A program made the position numbers and the translations under genes. This document shows, in pieces, positions 1-8,595 of a stretch of 64,000 bases of DNA (position 1 is the first letter of the stretch; every line of letters starts with the position of its first letter). Source of the DNA: Paenibacillus dauci (GTDB taxonomy: Bacteria > Bacillota > Bacilli > Paenibacillales > Paenibacillaceae); the NCBI RefSeq assembly GCF_000971985.1, contig NZ_KQ040801.1, forward strand, positions 1-64,000, given 5' to 3'. The notes beneath the pieces are model-generated. The model was given only the letters and a program-made list of their open reading frames with translations. It was not told where the DNA came from and made no database searches.

Positions 1-113
1 CCTGCAACATACAGGCAACAGCTTCTTCACGTGTCCTAACCTTTTTTTGAAATGTCCTTTACAAAGGGTACAGTTTAATCCAGCTGCCTCTTTTTTATAT
101 GCTTAAATCTCAA
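1..113. other. Left edge, unresolved
   Basis: Too short to assign. On the minus strand a GTG at 30-28 opens a frame (MKKLLPVCCR) that leaves the window and has AGGTTAGG just upstream, so a secreted protein or lipoprotein may begin here. On the plus strand one frame ends with TAA at 37-39 and could be the tail of another gene. Neither can be settled from this sequence. Confidence 0.15.
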
Positions 114-1415
114 TCACTGGGTAATGCTTTTACTGCGGCTCCACATAATCACTGGTATGAGCAGCAAGGACACTATGCCTCCGATGATCGACAATGTGGA
201 GTAACTTGAGCCTGCCACGACCATGCCCGACAATACTCCTCCGGCAGCACCGGACAGAGCAATCAGTACATCCACGGTTCCCTGGGTTTTCGCCCGGGTC
301 GAGGATTCCGTTGAATCGACGATCATAGCCGTTCCGCTAATCAATCCAAAGTTCCATCCCAATCCGAGCAGCACCAGCGCAACAACCAGCAGTACCATCG
401 AATCTCCTGGCGCCCAGGCTGCCACCAATCCTGCCAACAGCAGGGTAATACCGGATGCTACAGCCATAGCCTTGCGTCCCAGCTTATCTACCAGCACACC
501 CGTAACAAGTGACGGCAGATACATCGCTCCGATATGGAACCCGATCACCAGCCCGATCGCTCCCAGTCCATGCCCATGATGACCCATATGAACCGGTGTC
601 ATCGTCATAATCGCGGTCATCACCATCTGTGTCAGAATCATAACAATAGCTCCGGCAGTAATTCCCCTTTTGTTCTCGGCATGAGGGATAGCTGCCGGCT
701 GTGATTTATCCAGGCTGTCCACTCTGGCAGCTTCAATCATCCGTGAGACCGTCAGGGGATCAGGCCGCAGCCAGATGAACAGAACAATCCCTGCCAGAAT
801 GTAAGCGGCGGCTGCCAGAATAAATGGCCCTGCCATCGCAGGCACACCGACTGCAAGAGCCACATTGCCCATGACATTGACCAGATTCGGTCCGGCGACC
901 GCACCGAATGTAGTAAATACCATGGTCAGACTGACAGCGGTCGCTCTCTGCCGACTGTTGGCCAGATCCGTACCGGCATAACGTGCCTGCAAATTAGTCG
1001 CCGATCCCGCTCCATAGATGAGCAGAGACAGGAACAGCAGAAAGACATTATTCATTACAGCCGCCAGGATAACACCCAGCGCACCCACTCCACCGGTTAT
1101 AAATCCGGCTCCCAGTCCGATTCCTCGGCCGCGACGCTGGGAGAGTCTACCTACCAATAGAGCAGCCCCCGCTGATCCAAAAGTAAACAAAGCAGACGGT
1201 ACTCCCGCCAGTGCATCCGTACCGAGCATCTGCCGCGCCAATAGCGCACCGACCGTGACCCCGGCAGCCAATCCCGCTCCACCAAAAATTTGTGAAATGC
1301 TTACGATCCACAGGGTACGCTTGTATAGTGCATGCTGCTTTTCTGCGGAATGAACATATTCCTGCAATCGTGCCGACTGGCTATTCGGCATACTAATACT
1401 CTGATTATGCGACAT
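114..1415 (-). CDS. MFS family transporter
   Basis: A 433-residue major facilitator superfamily permease, the usual length for the 12-helix class, in the cytoplasmic membrane. After a polar N-terminus of about 30 residues come regularly spaced hydrophobic helices. The loop 2-3 signature is degenerate (GRLSQRRGR, 89-97) and the matching loop in the second half is canonical (GVLVDKLGRK, about 306-315). A His-rich loop HMGHHGHG lies at 276-283. The start has AAAGG about 11 bases upstream. It follows the MocR/GabR-like regulator gene on the same strand by 116 bp, separated by a terminator, so it probably has its own promoter. Regulators of this class often control a neighbouring transporter; the substrate is unknown, and export of a small molecule is only a guess. 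Confidence 0.9.
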   Translation of the reverse strand: MSHNQSISMPNSQSARLQEYVHSAEKQHALYKRTLWIVSISQIFGGAGLAAGVTVGALLARQMLGTDALAGVPSALFTFGSAGAALLVGRLSQRRGRGIGLGAGFITGGVGALGVILAAVMNNVFLLFLSLLIYGAGSATNLQARYAGTDLANSRQRATAVSLTMVFTTFGAVAGPNLVNVMGNVALAVGVPAMAGPFILAAAAYILAGIVLFIWLRPDPLTVSRMIEAARVDSLDKSQPAAIPHAENKRGITAGAIVMILTQMVMTAIMTMTPVHMGHHGHGLGAIGLVIGFHIGAMYLPSLVTGVLVDKLGRKAMAVASGITLLLAGLVAAWAPGDSMVLLVVALVLLGLGWNFGLISGTAMIVDSTESSTRAKTQGTVDVLIALSGAAGGVLSGMVVAGSSYSTLSIIGGIVSLLLIPVIMWSRSKSITQ

Positions 1416-1491
1416 CTTCTACTCTGCCTTTCCGGTATATAAATAATCGTGCATACCCTTGCTCCAAATATGAACGATCATAACACGCAGC

Positions 1492-1523
1492 AAAAAAGCC
1501 ACACAATACAATAATTGTGTGGC
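1492..1523 (-). terminator. Rho-independent terminator after the MocR-like gene
   Basis: Ten-base arms (1498-1507 and 1514-1523, GCCACACAAT and its complement) with a 6-base loop, followed on the minus strand by six T. It lies between the regulator gene and the MFS gene and should uncouple them. Confidence 0.85.
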
Positions 1524-1531
1524 GTACAATA

Positions 1532-2920
1532 TTAGATGAGCGTATCCAGTAGATTTCGGAGAATGATTAATCCCTGCTCCAATTCTTCTACCGTGTCCGG
1601 TGCACATACCGAGATACGCACCGCTCGCTCAGGTATACTACTGCCGACGACAAAACGTTCTGCAGCATATACCTGCACGCCCTGCTGAGCTGCCAATGCT
1701 TCGAATTCTGCACCGGTGATTCTGCCCGGCAGCAGCAGCCAGCGGAATATCCCCGTCTCTGCACCGAGACAGGTGTAGTCTGCCAGATAGCGGTTAACGA
1801 TCTGGTTTCGGTATGTATTCTGCTGCTGATGATTGGCGATTAGCGTCTCGAACTGATTCGATACAATCGTGCGGGCAGTCAGTTCGGTCAGCAGCGGTGA
1901 CACAGCGATATTGAGATTATACAGTGCCTTGATCATCGGTTCCTTGAATGCTTCTGGTACAGCGACATAAGCCATACGCAGACCGGGAGCCATCGATTTG
2001 GATAGGCCGGCAATATGGATCACGTGCTCCGGGGCAAGGGACGCGATAGCAGGCAGCGGCTGATCGGTCAGCAGATGATAGGATGCATCTTCAACAATAA
2101 ATATATTGTACTGCTCAGCAATAGCGGCAATTCTGGAACGGGTATTCATCGACATGACCGAAGCGGTTGGATTATGGTAATCTGGGATGAGATAAATGCC
2201 TTTGATATTCTCATTCCTGCACGCATATTCCAGAGCATCCGGACTCATCTCATACTGCTCCGAACGAATCGGTACCAGCTGCACATTCAGCATGGCGGCA
2301 GCTGTTTTGAGACCCGGATAGGTATGGGAGTCAGCGCCGATACGATCTCCCGGCTTGCACAGGCTGGCGAGTACAGCCGCAATCGCATTCTGTGCTCCAT
2401 TAGATAGCAGAATACGGTCTGCAGTGGTATCGAAGCCGCCTTTGCGCATCAGCTTCACGGCAGCATCCTTTTGCCAGAGACTGTCACCGGCACGCCCATA
2501 GCCAAACCATTTGGCGTAATCCGTCTCCTGCAGCATACTTTTGAGCTGGTGAAGCAGCGGCTCATAGGAAGCATCATCCGGCAAGGTGGCGCCCATCTCG
2601 ATCAGATGCTGCGGCTTTGTATCCTCCAGCAGATAGCCGCTCGACAGCGCATCATACGATACAAAGGTTCCGCTTCCTACCGTTGCACTGAGCAGTCCTT
2701 TTAGTTCGCAGACCTTGAATGCTTTGGAAATCGTGCTCAGATTAAGATCCAGATAATCAGCCAGCTCCCGTTGGGGTGGAAGCTTGGTGCCGGGTAACAG
2801 CAGACCGTTCATAATATCCTGTTCCAACTGTCCGGCCAGTGCCTGGTAAATAGGCTTTTGCGATTTGTCGATCTCCGGCTTCCAGCTCATCGGGTAATGT
2901 TCAAATGAATTAATGGGCAT
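1532..2920 (-). CDS. MocR/GabR-type regulator (GntR wHTH fused to class I aminotransferase)
   Basis: A 462-residue PLP-dependent transcription factor. Residues about 20-90 form a GntR-type winged helix (PPQRELADYLDLN, then STISKAF), and the rest is an aminotransferase fold type I domain. The PLP-binding lysine is in GLSKSMAPGLR (K308), and the NPT motif of the fold is at 250-252. The start at 2920 is preferred over the ATG at 2929 because the AAAAAGG ribosome site abuts the upstream ATG but lies about 9 bases from this one. In this family the aminotransferase domain usually senses PLP or an amino compound rather than catalysing transamination. Targets may be itself and the adjacent MFS gene. 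Certain as to family, not effector. Confidence 0.9.
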   Translation of the reverse strand: MPINSFEHYPMSWKPEIDKSQKPIYQALAGQLEQDIMNGLLLPGTKLPPQRELADYLDLNLSTISKAFKVCELKGLLSATVGSGTFVSYDALSSGYLLEDTKPQHLIEMGATLPDDASYEPLLHQLKSMLQETDYAKWFGYGRAGDSLWQKDAAVKLMRKGGFDTTADRILLSNGAQNAIAAVLASLCKPGDRIGADSHTYPGLKTAAAMLNVQLVPIRSEQYEMSPDALEYACRNENIKGIYLIPDYHNPTASVMSMNTRSRIAAIAEQYNIFIVEDASYHLLTDQPLPAIASLAPEHVIHIAGLSKSMAPGLRMAYVAVPEAFKEPMIKALYNLNIAVSPLLTELTARTIVSNQFETLIANHQQQNTYRNQIVNRYLADYTCLGAETGIFRWLLLPGRITGAEFEALAAQQGVQVYAAERFVVGSSIPERAVRISVCAPDTVEELEQGLIILRNLLDTLI

Positions 2921-3363
2921 GATACGCATCCTTTTTATACTTTTATATGATGGTACTGATTATAGAACAAAAATGACAGTCTGCGTAAAGATGAATCGTT
3001 CTCTTCTCCATAAGGTCCTGTGGGCCTATTCCTTAAAAGTTACCTGCACATAATATAAGTCTATAGTTGAATATCTCTCTTCTTTTAACTTATATATAAT
3101 ATAGTTTTGGGGAAAGGAGGAAATAATCAATAGATTTAACATTCATTCCAGTAAACAGGCTGATATCAGCGAGACTCTTCAGCAAATAGGTGGTTACCGT
3201 ATATACGATTGTTATACATATCGTACGACATGAATACAAGCCCATCCAAATAAGCATAGCGAGTTTTGATAGAAAGTTTGTACCCAATCGCTTCTTCTCA
3301 TTACAGACAGAGGCAGCAGAACGAAATGAATACAATACATAGAAGCATGGAGGATTTGTTATT
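2921..3363. other. Intergenic region between divergent genes
   Basis: Promoter region for the MocR-like gene (minus) and the RDD gene (plus). AT-rich, with TATATATAATATAG at about 3091-3104 as a possible -10 area. A strong ribosome site (AAAGGAGG, 3113-3120) is followed by ATA and ATC codons rather than ATG/GTG/TTG. The frame behind it stays open for about 35 codons before TGA. No gene is called. Confidence 0.4.
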
Positions 3364-4005
3364 ATGATGAATGAACATATGGATGTAAATGCAGCCCGAA
3401 CGGTGCACAATCAACAAGTGTATCAGCAAAATGCAAGAGACGAATGGAAGGACCTGTATGCGGGATTCTGGAAAAGATTTCTAGCGACCTGTATCGATTC
3501 TTTTATTCTACTATTGGTAGCCGGCATTATGATCGGTTTCGTGGTTTTGATGCTTAATCTGAATGGTGATATGAATACCGGTTATGCTAATGAACCGATG
3601 TCGACAGGCAAGAGCGTCTTTGTTGCACTCTTTCCATTTCTGCTCCTATTGCTGGAACTGGTCTTCCCATGGCTGTACTACAGTATGTTTGAGCATTCCA
3701 AATATCATGCTACTCCAGGCAAAATGGTACTTGGTATTGTAGCGGTAGACCAACAGTATCGCCCACTGAGCTTTGGTAGAGCCAGCGGACGATATTGGGC
3801 ACAGCTTCTGAATGGATTCACGCTAAATATCGGCTTCATGGTCGCTGGCTGGACAACACACAAACAGGCATTGCATGATCTGGTTGCTGGTACATATGTG
3901 GTGAACAAACATGCCCTGGAACGCCTGCATCAACAGCAGCGTGAATATGAGCAGCAGCTGCAGGAGTATAACAACCAGATGGCTGCGCAGAAGAATATAC
4001 TCTAA
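3364..4005 (+). CDS. RDD family membrane protein
   Basis: A 213-residue integral membrane protein of the RDD family, named for conserved Arg and Asp residues. The first helix carries FWKRFLATCIDSFILLL (about 36-52) with the conserved R and D. A second hydrophobic region is at about 80-105, followed by TPGKMVLGIVAVD and GRASGRYW, typical of the C-terminal half. The last 30 residues are rich in Gln and Glu and predicted helical and cytoplasmic. GGAGGA lies 9 bases before the ATG; a second ATG follows directly at 3367. Single gene ended by a strong terminator. The family's role is poorly defined, and some members are linked to ion transport. Confidence 0.85.
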   Translation: MMNEHMDVNAARTVHNQQVYQQNARDEWKDLYAGFWKRFLATCIDSFILLLVAGIMIGFVVLMLNLNGDMNTGYANEPMSTGKSVFVALFPFLLLLLELVFPWLYYSMFEHSKYHATPGKMVLGIVAVDQQYRPLSFGRASGRYWAQLLNGFTLNIGFMVAGWTTHKQALHDLVAGTYVVNKHALERLHQQQREYEQQLQEYNNQMAAQKNIL

Positions 4006-4050
4006 ATGAATATATGCTAAATAACTATATTCTAAATTCAAGCGTACAAA

Positions 4051-4079
4051 AAGACGACTGTTCTCAGTCGTCTTTTTTT
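4051..4079 (+). terminator. Rho-independent terminator
   Basis: Perfect 10-base arms AAGACGACTG and CAGTCGTCTT with a TTCT loop, followed by a T run. It ends the RDD gene and may also serve the convergent ydhG gene. Confidence 0.9.
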
Positions 4080-4230
4080 GGCTTATCTATTGCTCCTCTA
4101 TCACTGTTGCTTGCGGATATCTATGGATTGCGGATACGATAGCTGACCTTTACAATGCTTATCTCCCTGATCCGGTTCTTCTATTCCTGAGGTTCAGCTG
4201 ATATATGCAGCAGCTCCCACTTCGTACTGG

Positions 4231-4599
4231 TTATCGCCAAAATGTTGAACAACCAGCTTTGTCTTCCAGATTAAACTGGATCATTTCCTGCAGTAATTCA
4301 TAATTAACTTCGCTTTTCCAGGGAATCCGAAACAGCTGGTTGGTATGGGTATAACCTGCCTGTACAATCTGCTGTGCAAAGCGGTCGATTCCTGCTTTTT
4401 CCGGTGCGACAGAGAGGTGATGTTTGGCTGTACTGAATGCAATAATAAACGTGTCGTGATCCGTGAACATGGGCTGATTCCAGGCAATTTTCGGAACCAG
4501 ATCCGGAAAGGTCTCGCCTACCCATGATAGTACATGTTCCATACGCTCCCGCTGCTGTGGATCATTCATCGAACCCAAGTATTCTGCAAATACTTCCAT
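4231..4599 (-). CDS. ydhG: Frataxin-like iron chaperone YdhG (DUF1801)
   Basis: A 122-residue cytoplasmic protein that closely resembles Bacillus subtilis YdhG (Fra), a frataxin-like iron donor for Fe-S cluster and haem assembly. Shared features are the N-terminal EVFAEYL, the central KIAWNQPMFTDHDTFI, HHLSVAPEK, and the C-terminal end CSTFWR. The start at 4599 is chosen because AGGAGG lies 8 bases upstream; a longer frame to 4638 would place that ribosome site inside the coding sequence. Single gene, convergent with the RDD gene. No Fe-S or haem genes are nearby. Confidence 0.85.
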   Translation of the reverse strand: MEVFAEYLGSMNDPQQRERMEHVLSWVGETFPDLVPKIAWNQPMFTDHDTFIIAFSTAKHHLSVAPEKAGIDRFAQQIVQAGYTHTNQLFRIPWKSEVNYELLQEMIQFNLEDKAGCSTFWR

Positions 4600-4927
4600 T
4601 GGTCTTCCCTCCTGAATAGAATATTCAAACTGTACCACTGGTCATTCTGTCCTGATCGCTGCGACGGGCAATATTGTAGTCTTTATTTCAGTTTGGAGCG
4701 TCTGGAAGTACTTTACAAGTGTTTTATGTACTCTTCTTTTCTCTGAAATTATAGTCGATTTACGAGTTTGCACCTGTCTGATCCATTCTTCATAGGATGC
4801 GCAAAAAAGGCTTATCCCCCTGTCTTTGGTAAAGACTGCAGGACAAGCCTTTTTCTAATGAAATTACAGGATCAGGCAGAGCCGTCTCCCACTTCTTTAC
4901 GGTTCATACTGCAATAGACAGATTGCC
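4600..4927. other. Intergenic region
   Basis: Holds the ydhG promoter region and the xylanase terminator at 4803-4854. No supported gene was seen. Confidence 0.5.
4803..4854 (-). terminator. Terminator of the xylanase gene
   Basis: Long interrupted inverted repeat (AAAAAGGCTT at one end, AAGCCTTTTTT at the other, with inner pairing AGTCTTT/AAAGAC). T runs lie on both sides, so it may work in both directions; xynA reads into it on the minus strand. Confidence 0.8.
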
Positions 4928-5566
4928 TTACCATACCGTCACATTGGAGCTGCCGCTGCTCTGATAACCTTCAGTCGCCATGACCTGATACGACCAGGTG
5001 CTGCCAAGTTTCATACCGTGACTGGCCCATGCTTTTACATGGTTGCTAAAGGTGATCGTAGCATTGCTGCCGGTCGGACGCTTTGTCTGACGTACACTCC
5101 AGTATTGGGTGAATGTTTTGTGGTCGCCTTCGATCGAAGGTGCATCATAACGGGTGGTTGTGTAGATATCGTATACACCGCCGTCGCTGGTGACCGTTCC
5201 TTTGTATGTACCGGTCGGACGGTACGTTCCCCAGCTGTCTACGACATAATATTCAATCAGCGAATTGCGGGTCCAGCCGTATAAGGTCAGATAGCCGTTA
5301 CCGGATGGTGCCCACAATCCTGCATTATAGTTAATCACTCGATTCGGTGAACCGGTCGTCCAGCCTTTACCTACGACAAAGTTACCGGTATTTTGCCAAT
5401 TCACACTGTAGTTACCGCCGGTTCCATTCACCGAATTCACTGTACCGCCGCCATCTGTCCAGTTTTGCCAATAATCTGTAGCTGCGCTAGAAGTAGCTGC
5501 GAACACACTGGAACTCATGGAAACCGCCAGGATGGTCGTGAGGAATTTCTTTTTGAATGTAGACAT
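4928..5566 (-). CDS. xynA: Secreted endo-1,4-beta-xylanase, GH11
   Basis: A 212-residue secreted xylanase that cleaves internal beta-1,4 bonds of xylan; B. subtilis XynA has 213 residues. The signal peptide is [17 protein letters not shown] with probable cleavage after SSA at about residue 28, followed by [13 protein letters not shown] as in Bacillus GH11 enzymes. The catalytic glutamates are E105 ([12 protein letters not shown]) and E199 ([11 protein letters not shown]). The thumb motif PSIEG is present. There is no carbohydrate-binding module. The start at 5566 has AGAGGAGG 8 bases upstream; the frame open to 5680 would add 38 residues before the signal peptide. Monocistronic with its own terminator. 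A 16-base palindrome at 5695-5710 may be an operator. Confidence 0.95.
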   Translation of the reverse strand: MSTFKKKFLTTILAVSMSSSVFAATSSAATDYWQNWTDGGGTVNSVNGTGGNYSVNWQNTGNFVVGKGWTTGSPNRVINYNAGLWAPSGNGYLTLYGWTRNSLIEYYVVDSWGTYRPTGTYKGTVTSDGGVYDIYTTTRYDAPSIEGDHKTFTQYWSVRQTKRPTGSNATITFSNHVKAWASHGMKLGSTWSYQVMATEGYQSSGSSNVTVW

Positions 5567-5694
5567 ATTGTGCCTCCTCTGAATCTGAAATGGATTGTTG
5601 GCATCACCTATAACAACCGTTTGTACGAGGTTATGAGCAGAGTGATAGCCACAATCTATATATTCCATATTAAGTAACAAAATCCTTTTTTAAC

Positions 5695-5710
5695 ATGTTG
5701 ATATCAACAT
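5695..5710. promoter_or_regulatory. Perfect 16-bp palindrome upstream of xynA
   Basis: ATGTTGATATCAACAT is a perfect dyad about 130 bp before the xylanase start, inside AT-rich DNA. Its size and symmetry suit a dimeric repressor such as a LacI- or GntR-type sugar regulator, but the binding protein is not in this window. Confidence 0.45.
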
Positions 5711-5861
5711 ATAATATAAACGAAGTCGAGCTGGAAATATGTAATACACAGAAAGGTGATGGCACTGCTATTCTGGTTGCCATAACTTTATATTATCCGA
5801 TCCGATTACGATGATCTGGAAATTAAATAATCTGCGGCAATCTCCACTCCTCCAGAGTACG

Positions 5862-5892
5862 TAACAAAGGCTGCCGAATCATCGACAGCCTC
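5862..5892 (-). terminator. Probable terminator of the SF0329-like gene
   Basis: Arms AGGCTG (5868-5873) and CAGCCT (5886-5891), with further inner pairs, followed on the minus strand by TTTGTTA. The weak T run makes this moderate evidence. Confidence 0.5.
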
Positions 5893-6030
5893 GCGTATTA
5901 TACATGTTGAATAGGGTATATCGCTATTTCATAGTGTGTCATCCGCTGCCTGTTTGAAACATACAGCTAGATCGTTAGCCTGCTCGTTGTTCATGATGGT
6001 ACAGAATCTCTTGCTATTAACTGGATTGAA

Positions 6031-6600
6031 CTAACATTTACCCAATCGCAGCTCATAAAAGTACTGCACAATCGGATGTTTGAGCTTGATCGTACTGCTC
6101 ATGCTGAGAATTCGCTTTTTGCCTACGCGGCGGTCCATCAGTGCCAGAATATTCAGCAGGATATCACTGCTTTCCAGACTATCTTCGATCGAACTTGCCA
6201 GAAAACGGGTAGCTACAGCGGTAAAATTGGATTTGCTGAGCGCTGTCTGGGCAGTCAGGATTTCTTTGGCATAGGTTGTGACTTTGCGATTTCTCGCCAT
6301 TACCTTCATGCGTTCTTCCGGTACATTTCCGTTGGTTTCTTTGCGGATCGCTTCGATCTCTTCCGGGCTGACCGGAATCTGCAGTTCCGGATCAGTCTTG
6401 ATTTCCTGCTCCGTCTGATACCAGCGGATCGGGCTGGTCTTGTCGTTCATGTTGAAGATATTTTTCTTGTCTACCGTAATATAGCAGTTTCCCGATTTGC
6501 CGGTCATATAACTGTAACTGGTCGCCCGGTACTCCACTCTTCCATCCAAGGCAGGAGCCAGAAAGCTCTCCAGATTTTGCTTTAATTTACTCCAGGACAT
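6031..6600 (-). CDS. SF0329-like protein of unknown function
   Basis: A 189-residue predicted cytoplasmic protein. The N-terminus MSWSKLKQNLESFLAPAL, then RVEYRATSY and CYITVDKKNIFNM, resembles the SF0329-like family of conserved proteins without known function. The C-terminal half is helical and basic (ALMDRRVGKKRIL). No signal peptide or membrane segment. The start at 6600 has AGGAGG five bases upstream; the frame open to 6621 would bury that site. It is downstream of, and on the same strand as, the AT-rich gene pair, but base composition here returns to the window's normal level, so it is probably not part of that island. Confidence 0.65.
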   Translation of the reverse strand: MSWSKLKQNLESFLAPALDGRVEYRATSYSYMTGKSGNCYITVDKKNIFNMNDKTSPIRWYQTEQEIKTDPELQIPVSPEEIEAIRKETNGNVPEERMKVMARNRKVTTYAKEILTAQTALSKSNFTAVATRFLASSIEDSLESSDILLNILALMDRRVGKKRILSMSSTIKLKHPIVQYFYELRLGKC

Positions 6601-6747
6601 GTATCCTCCTATATTCTCCAAGCCGAACTATTATTTATATAAAGACTATTCAGCTGATCCCATGAAATTATATATTGTTAATAATAACTCATAATCTTGG
6701 AATATAGGAAATTGTCATATGCTTTTTATCCTTACTTTTGCACAAAA

Positions 6748-7284
6748 CTATACATACTTAGGATCATATAAAAACTTTTCGCTATCATTTTGTACTCCAA
6801 AATAACGTAAGTAATATCCTTTTTTATATAATTCGCGAATTTCATTAATGCACGTATCATTTTCAAATTGAATGTATCCTGCCAAATAAAGCATAATTAA
6901 ATATTCTTCAAATTCCAAATTACCAATTGACATATTTTCAGGATTTATCCCATAAAAAATTGTGATCTCTAATGTTAATAAATTCGACATACCTAATTGA
7001 GTAGAATTGATTACCCAAGCATGCACGGAATCACTATCTATATCTTCATTATTGTTTAATTGCATTAATTTTTGAATACCACGTTCATCTTCAAAAACAT
7101 ATGCTCCTGTTGCTTTATCGAATTCTGCATACATGTCTTCTTTTAAATCCGAGAAGCGATCAAGATCAACTTTTTGAGCGTAATACGTTTTAGTTAAACG
7201 TTGATGAATCTGTTCAGGCGAAAATGGGTTAGGAATATTTAATTCCAAATACTTTTTATACAATTTTTGAATATCGATTTCCAT
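6748..7284 (-). CDS. Small acidic hypothetical protein, possible immunity protein
   Basis: A 178-residue acidic soluble protein from an AT-rich gene, not recognised as a known family. It has no signal peptide. It is rich in Glu, Asp, Tyr and Asn, with predicted helices (EFEEYLIMLYLAG) and the C-terminal end KFLYDPKYV. It begins 73 bp after the end of a putative secreted toxin gene on the same strand, the usual order for toxin and immunity genes. The ribosome site (AGAGAA) is weak, so translation may be modest. The immunity role is inferred only from position, charge and composition. Confidence 0.6.
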   Translation of the reverse strand: MEIDIQKLYKKYLELNIPNPFSPEQIHQRLTKTYYAQKVDLDRFSDLKEDMYAEFDKATGAYVFEDERGIQKLMQLNNNEDIDSDSVHAWVINSTQLGMSNLLTLEITIFYGINPENMSIGNLEFEEYLIMLYLAGYIQFENDTCINEIRELYKKGYYLRYFGVQNDSEKFLYDPKYV

Positions 7285-7357
7285 GCTAGATTCTCTACTT
7301 TCATTTTTGGTAAATGATACAAAATGGTTTTGGAGGTTTTTATTTTTGTTTATTTAA

Positions 7358-8080
7358 TTACCGTCTAGTAATACCTAAACGATAAGATGTTCCATAAAAA
7401 ATATGGCCCGTACGATATTGAGTAGCCGTAACTTTGCCATGATAATGATAGAAATATTTTGTATCATTATATCCTGTATTATAATGATTTTCTGGTCCTA
7501 TGACATTTCCAAATTTAGTAGCCAATGCTTTCGCATCGCTCATATTTGGAGTCCATACATCATAACTTGAGCCTTTTAGTAAATAGGCTACAACATCACT
7601 ATCTGGAATAGGAGATAAGACATATAGATCTTCTTTGTCGAATTTCACTTTGAAATATTTTGGCTTATCTTGTCTATTATTTTTAGAAAGTTCTTTAGCA
7701 AAATCAGCAACTCTTGCTACCTCTACTCCAAATTTGTAAATAGTAATACTGGCAGCTGCACCGGCTGCTAACCAACCAAGTAATTGTCCAACTCCCATCC
7801 CAATCCACGGAAGAGCAGGGAGAATCGTAGGCTCGACTGTATTATGATCTCTTTCTATATTTGTATTAATAAAATCTCCCGTATTATCTAGTTGATATGT
7901 AACATCTGTTACAGTTGTAGCATCTAGATTTTCATTTGTAACTAAACTTGTGCTTCCTGGCTGTTCTGGCAAATTAGAAGCTAATGAATAGGAAGGAGTA
8001 CAAGTAGTGAAAAGAATTATCAGAGCTAATGCTAGTGCTGTTACTTTAAAGAAAGATTGTAATTTTTTTGTGTATTTCAT
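7358..8080 (-). CDS. Secreted putative toxin (SAR2788-like)
   Basis: A 240-residue exported protein. The signal peptide spans about residues 1-35 (basic KYTKK, then a hydrophobic stretch). Next is a low-complexity acidic and Asn-rich linker (36-88), a Gly/Ala-rich hydrophobic segment (about 92-125) and a basic C-terminal domain (about 135-240). That domain has a His/Gly pattern: VIGPENHYN (194-201), YHYHGK (211-216) and TGHIFYG (224-230). The layout resembles secreted proteins annotated in Firmicutes as SAR2788-family putative toxins; this family match is from memory. AGGAGG precedes the ATG. AT-rich, unlike its neighbours, suggesting horizontal acquisition. The next gene on the strand may give immunity. 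Confidence 0.6.
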   Translation of the reverse strand: MKYTKKLQSFFKVTALALALIILFTTCTPSYSLASNLPEQPGSTSLVTNENLDATTVTDVTYQLDNTGDFINTNIERDHNTVEPTILPALPWIGMGVGQLLGWLAAGAAASITIYKFGVEVARVADFAKELSKNNRQDKPKYFKVKFDKEDLYVLSPIPDSDVVAYLLKGSSYDVWTPNMSDAKALATKFGNVIGPENHYNTGYNDTKYFYHYHGKVTATQYRTGHIFYGTSYRLGITRR

Positions 8081-8595
8081 ATTTCCTCCTAAAATAATTT
8101 TTCCTCCAAAACCAGTTTGTCAGCTCCAATTTAAGTTCTGATCAAAAGAGCATGAATATTATTATTAACGAAGTAAAAGTGAATGTAAATCCCATAAATT
8201 GTTAATATGTAACTTTTTCCAAATCATTTGACCTATTAGTTAACAGACTTCATGCCCATTTACATTTATGGATTGTCAATAAAATTATATATTCAAGAGT
8301 AATATGTAACTAAATACTTTCTTCAATAGAGTAATTGAATATAAATTAATATTTTTACTTAATTAAAAATAATCTTTATATACTATGAAGTATTTATATC
8401 TATGTTATGGATTCATCTTAAAAGTGTTGTAGCATTTTATAAATCAAAAAGGTTATTTTAGATCTAATAATTTCATATTTTAAAACAATTGAAAAAGATG
8501 ATCATTTATTTAAAAATACAACTAAACTGTCGTTCAAATAAATAAAGAGATATTACTATGCACGTTATGCAAAGTAATATCTCCATCTTATACAT
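8081..8595. other. AT-rich intergenic region
   Basis: About 500 bp of strongly AT-rich DNA with no supported gene on either strand. It must hold the promoter of the toxin-like gene and ends in the dus terminator hairpin at 8541-8583. It marks the right border of the AT-rich island. Confidence 0.5.
8541..8583 (-). terminator. Probable dus terminator
   Basis: Eleven-base perfect arms (8547-8557 GAGATATTACT and 8573-8583) with further pairing TGCA/TGCA inside the loop. On the minus strand the hairpin is followed by TTTATTT. The stem is AT-rich. Confidence 0.6.

Larger units (their letters stand above)
5567..6030. other. Intergenic region upstream of the xylanase gene
   Basis: Contains the xynA leader and promoter region, the palindrome at 5695-5710 and a hairpin at 5862-5892. 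No coding frame was supported. Confidence 0.5.

Noticed and set aside
3090-3410. 106-codon minus-strand frame before the RDD gene
   Set aside because: Runs into the RDD gene start with no ribosome site and covers the promoter region.
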